From positions 83,846,917-83,910,916 of the forward strand of contig NW_026622874.1 in NCBI RefSeq assembly GCF_023065955.2: a DNA stretch of 64,000 nucleotides, in the 5' to 3' direction. The stretch is from Ursus arctos (lineage: Eukaryota; Chordata; Mammalia; Carnivora; Ursidae). Below the pieces are notes generated by a model. That model worked only from the letters and a program-made list of their open reading frames with translations, had not been told where the DNA came from and searched no databases. The stretch's first letter is position 1; every line of letters starts with the position of its first letter. Below are positions 61,146 to 64,000 of this stretch, in pieces. The translations under genes were made by a program, and so were the position numbers.

Positions 61146-62340
61146 TATCTCACTGGAGAGGCATGGAGGAATCTATAATAACATTTTATTTCTAGAAGTA
61201 CCCTTTGTTTTCCTGAGAATATTGGTTGTTATGGCAGTGGTGGTGGGGCTTTTTTTTGGGGGGGGGTACTATTTGCCTTTATCACAGACTCTTCGTCTGA
61301 CCAGGTATTCTATGAGTCTTCTCTTTCCTGGAGAACTTGCACTTAGTTCTTTGATCAGGAAGTATTTCACTTCTTGCTGAGACGTGGAGAGGTTGAAAGA
61401 AAGTCAGTGAGATCCTTCCCTCGTAAAGGGCTCCAGGAAAATGCAGCCCCTGCCCAGGTGCACAGGGACTGACGTCCGTCAAGGCTGGCAAGAGGGGAAA
61501 ACTTTGGGAGCCAGTCTTCTGATGGCAATGAAAAGAACAGGATGCTAGAGACAGGGGGAAGGGAGACTTGAACAGACATGGTCACCAAGTAGGTGAGGGT
61601 GAAGAAATGGATGCCCCCAAAAAGAGGTGGTTGGTGTTGGAAGTCAGGTAGAAATCATCTTCTGTTTGCTCCGCGGATGAGGTTCAATGTGCTCATGCAA
61701 CCTCAAGACAAATATTATGGAAACGGGTGCTTTTATGGAGACAGAGTCATCCTCCAAAAATGTTCAGAATCACTAATGTAGAGCCTAGGGCAGAGGCAAA
61801 AGCTGGGATGAGCTGAGAATCACCCAAACCTAGGGGGCGTTGAAGATGCAAAAGTACATAAGAAGTTCCAGAGAAAACCCAGTGGGTATGAAGAGGGAAA
61901 GTGACAAAACCCTAAGGAACACTGATACTTCAGGAGCAGGGAACAGAGGAGCTGGTGACAATTGGAAAGAAAGGCAGAGATGAAGAAGAAGTTATCAGGA
62001 TTCGACTCCCATTTTAAGGGTCTACAGAAGCTTGTTCCAAAGTGATGGAGGAGAACAGTCAGGTCAAGACCAGCAGCTCTCCAGCCCGAGAGGTTTGCAT
62101 GAGAGGACCCACATCCGGGGCAGGTCTGCCCTTCCTCCTGGAATCAGTAAGCTGGTGGGGTGGCCACAGAGATCCTGAGGGCTGCTTCCAGGAAGCTGCA
62201 GAAGGAGAGGCTGGGCCATGAGAACCCCAGAAAGAAGTGCCAAGGAAATAATAAATAGCTGACACAATGAACACCTTCTGTGTTCCAAGCTATGATTACC
62301 AGGGCAGACCAAGCCTTTATTTCTGGACTAACCCCCGAGC

Positions 62341-62366
62341 ATTGATTGATTGATTGATTGATTGAT
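62341..62366. repeat. (ATTG)n microsatellite
   Basis: Six perfect ATTG units. Confidence 0.95.
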
Positions 62367-62750
62367 TTAACAGACACATACTATATGCCAGTCACTGTTC
62401 TAAGTGAGCACTTAAGTGTTCAGATGATCCTTGTTACATCTTCAGGAGGTAGATACTGTTATTATCCCTACTTTACAAATAGGAGAACAGAGACCCGGAG
62501 AGCACACAGCTCTGTAAGAGGCAGAGCTGGGATTCCAACCCTACGCCGTGCTGCCTTTCATGACTGTACTCCAGGCGCTTGGATAAGCACCTAGTGTAAA
62601 CAGATGCAACTCATAATAGCCCCGTGTACTAAGTAGACCCGCTCCACTCACAAGGAGACTGAGGCTCGTAGAAGTGAAGTCGTTTGCACTAGATCGCCAG
62701 CTAGTGTGCCCCCCAGAAGCTTCACCCTGAACACCACACTGCACTGTCTT
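62367..62750 (-). mobile_element. Two MIR relics in tandem
   Basis: First copy 62367-62580 (TACTATATGCCAGTCACTGTTCTAAGTG, GGCAGAGCTGGGATTCCAACCC). Second, weaker copy 62620-62750 (GGAGACTGAGGCTCGTAGAAGTGAAG). Confidence 0.7.
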
Positions 62751-62793
62751 CATTGAAGGACCCTGGCCTGGTGGGCGGGTCTTCTCCAACCTG

Positions 62794-62913
62794 CTCTCTT
62801 CTTCTTCTTCTTCTTCTTCTTCTTCTTCTTCTTCTCCTTCTCCTTCTCCTTCTCCTTCTCCTTCTCCTTCTCCTTCTCCTTCTTCTTCTTCTTCTTCTTC
62901 TTCTTCTTCTTTT
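62794..62913. repeat. CACNG3: 120-nt pure pyrimidine microsatellite (CTT)n(CTCCTT)n(CTT)n
   Basis: Not one purine in 120 bases. The outer arms are CTT units and the centre is CTCCTT units, giving near mirror symmetry. It adjoins the tail of the reverse Can-SINE at 62914. Confidence 0.95.
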
Positions 62914-63094
62914 AAAGATTTTATTTATTTATCTGAGAGATTGAAAGAGCATGAGCCGGAGTGGGGCAGAGGGAGAGGGAGAAGCAGACTCCCTGCCGAG
63001 CAGGGAGCCCAAAGCAGGGCTCAACCCAGGACTCCAGGATCATGACCTGAGCCGAAGGCATATGCTTAACCAACTGAGCCACCCACACACCCCT
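62914..63094 (-). mobile_element. Can-SINE with a pyrimidine microsatellite at its tail
   Basis: Reverse-strand copy starting AAAGATTTTATTTATTTAT. The 120-nt (CTT)n/(CTCCTT)n tract adjoins its tail. The probable duplication CAA(C/T)CTGCT (about 62787 and 63099) lies outside that tract, so the tract is part of the insertion. Confidence 0.9.
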
Positions 63095-63195
63095 TCAATC
63101 TGCTTACTCCTATGTCAAGGAGGGTTTGGTGTCGGTCACTGGCTCTGAGCCATTCAACAACTGGAACTTTTGTATAAAATAATTATCCCAGCCTC

Positions 63196-63374
63196 AGGGT
63201 GCCTGGGTGGCGCAGTGGTTAAGCATCTGCCTTCGGCTCAGGGAGTGATCCCAGAGTCCTGGGATCGAGCCCCCGGAGCCTGCTTCTTCCTCTCCCACTC
63301 CCCCTGCTTGTGTTCCCTCTCTCGCTGGCTGTCTCTCTCTATGTCAAATAAATAAATAAAATCTTTAAAAAAAA
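63196..63374 (+). mobile_element. Can-SINE with small internal deletion
   Basis: Complete ends, but about 20 bases are missing after GATCGAGCCCC. Duplication AATTATCCCAGCCT-like at 63180 and 63376. Confidence 0.92.
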
Positions 63375-64000
63375 ATTATTATCCCAGCCTTTCCCAATTT
63401 TTATTGCAAATCCAGCAAGGTCAGGGAAAAGAAATGGTAATGCTAACAAGAGTTAGATGCGGTAGCCCTGGGCTGCTGAGAAACGCCACCCCTGGAGATC
63501 AAATGTAAATTTTCTTTAAATGGCAACTCGAGTCATTTGGAAGTGAGAACAGCCGCGTTTCTTAAGGAGTTTCTGGTTAGATGCAAGGGAGCAAAGCGTT
63601 GGGGATTCTTGCATCTTCTACATTGGATTTGGGTGTCTGCAAACTTGGGGATGCCATTAGGTTCGTGGCTGTCTCACTTCACGAGGAGCAAACTTGGACA
63701 CATCATTTGTTAGACATCTTTGAGCTCTTGACTCTGTGTCAGGCAGGAATCAAGTTCTGGTTTAGGGATCTGCAGCGTGATTCTCATTGGCACTCAGAGA
63801 GCCCAAATCATCTTTGAAGAGCACAAACACCCACTAGACACGCAACAGACCAATGCACCATGAGGCCTGGTTCTTGATGACCTTGGGCTTAGAGAGGCCA
63901 GAAGTGGGCACCTGGGCTGAGGTTGGGACAAGCAAAGCCTGACACCGTCTATCTACCTTTCGACCTGCATGTTGTAAGCAATATCATCAACTATCTTGTT

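Larger units (their letters stand above)
52953..64000 (+). other. CACNG3: CACNG3 intron 1 (partial)
   Basis: Starts at donor GAAG|GTATTT and continues past the window end. It contains a purine tract with G-quadruplex potential (53310-53400), a (CA)n tract, MIR, MER5A and hAT relics, three Can-SINEs and a 120-nt pure pyrimidine microsatellite. I see nothing nameable in 53580-54350, 54560-55715, 57035-57810, 57900-59440, 59570-60790, 61150-62340 and 63390-64000. No second exon was found, consistent with a long first intron. Confidence 0.85.

Noticed and set aside
62753..62944. ORF encoding a long poly-leucine run
   Set aside because: It is a translation of the CTT/CTC microsatellite next to a SINE.

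Overview
This is a window of nuclear mammalian DNA from a carnivore. The evidence is about twenty full-length or near-full-length tRNA-Lys-derived carnivore SINEs (Can-SINE/SINEC type: a GCGCCTGGGTGGC-type head, a (TAAA)n A-rich tail and short target-site duplications). Several belong to a young-looking variant (GGGCGTGATCC / GCTATGAGCC / CGCTGGCTGTC) that I associate with bears and the giant panda, so an ursid or close caniform relative is my best guess. No prokaryotic or viral gene organisation is present.

Two genes can be placed with confidence, both on the + strand. The first is the 3' end of PRKCB (protein kinase C beta). Positions 1-18216 are intron. The beta-II-specific terminal coding exon starts at 18217 (CDS 18217-18375). 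It is followed by its 3'UTR with a polyadenylation signal at 18905, a 5-6 kb intron, and then the beta-I-specific terminal coding exon (CDS 24538-24690), whose 3'UTR runs to a polyadenylation signal at 25676. These are alternative C-terminal tails of the same kinase. The second gene is CACNG3 (TARP gamma-3). Its CpG-rich promoter and 5'UTR occupy about 51590-52741, its first coding exon is 52742-52952, and the start of its large first intron fills the rest of the window. About 26 kb of intergenic DNA separates the genes. The PRKCB then CACNG3 order matches human 16p12.

The rest is intron and intergenic sequence made of Can-SINEs, older L2 and MIR elements, hAT-type DNA transposon relics (MER20/MER5A-like), MaLR-type LTR relics, one decayed L1 stretch and microsatellites. 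The SINEs include nested insertions and tails that have turned into microsatellites.

The most interesting signals are in the CACNG3 promoter and leader. A 69-76 bp imperfect tandem repeat carries three copies of a perfect left half-site of the neuronal-silencer element (RE1/NRSE, bound by REST). Two copies also carry an abutting inverted right half-site. Downstream, a cascade of three short upstream ORFs precedes or overlaps the main start codon. In PRKCB, two candidate 5' splice sites after the beta-II stop codon could switch that transcript between stable and decay-prone forms.

Coding calls rest on recognising protein sequences and splice signals. Repeat names rest on remembered consensus patterns; no database search was run.
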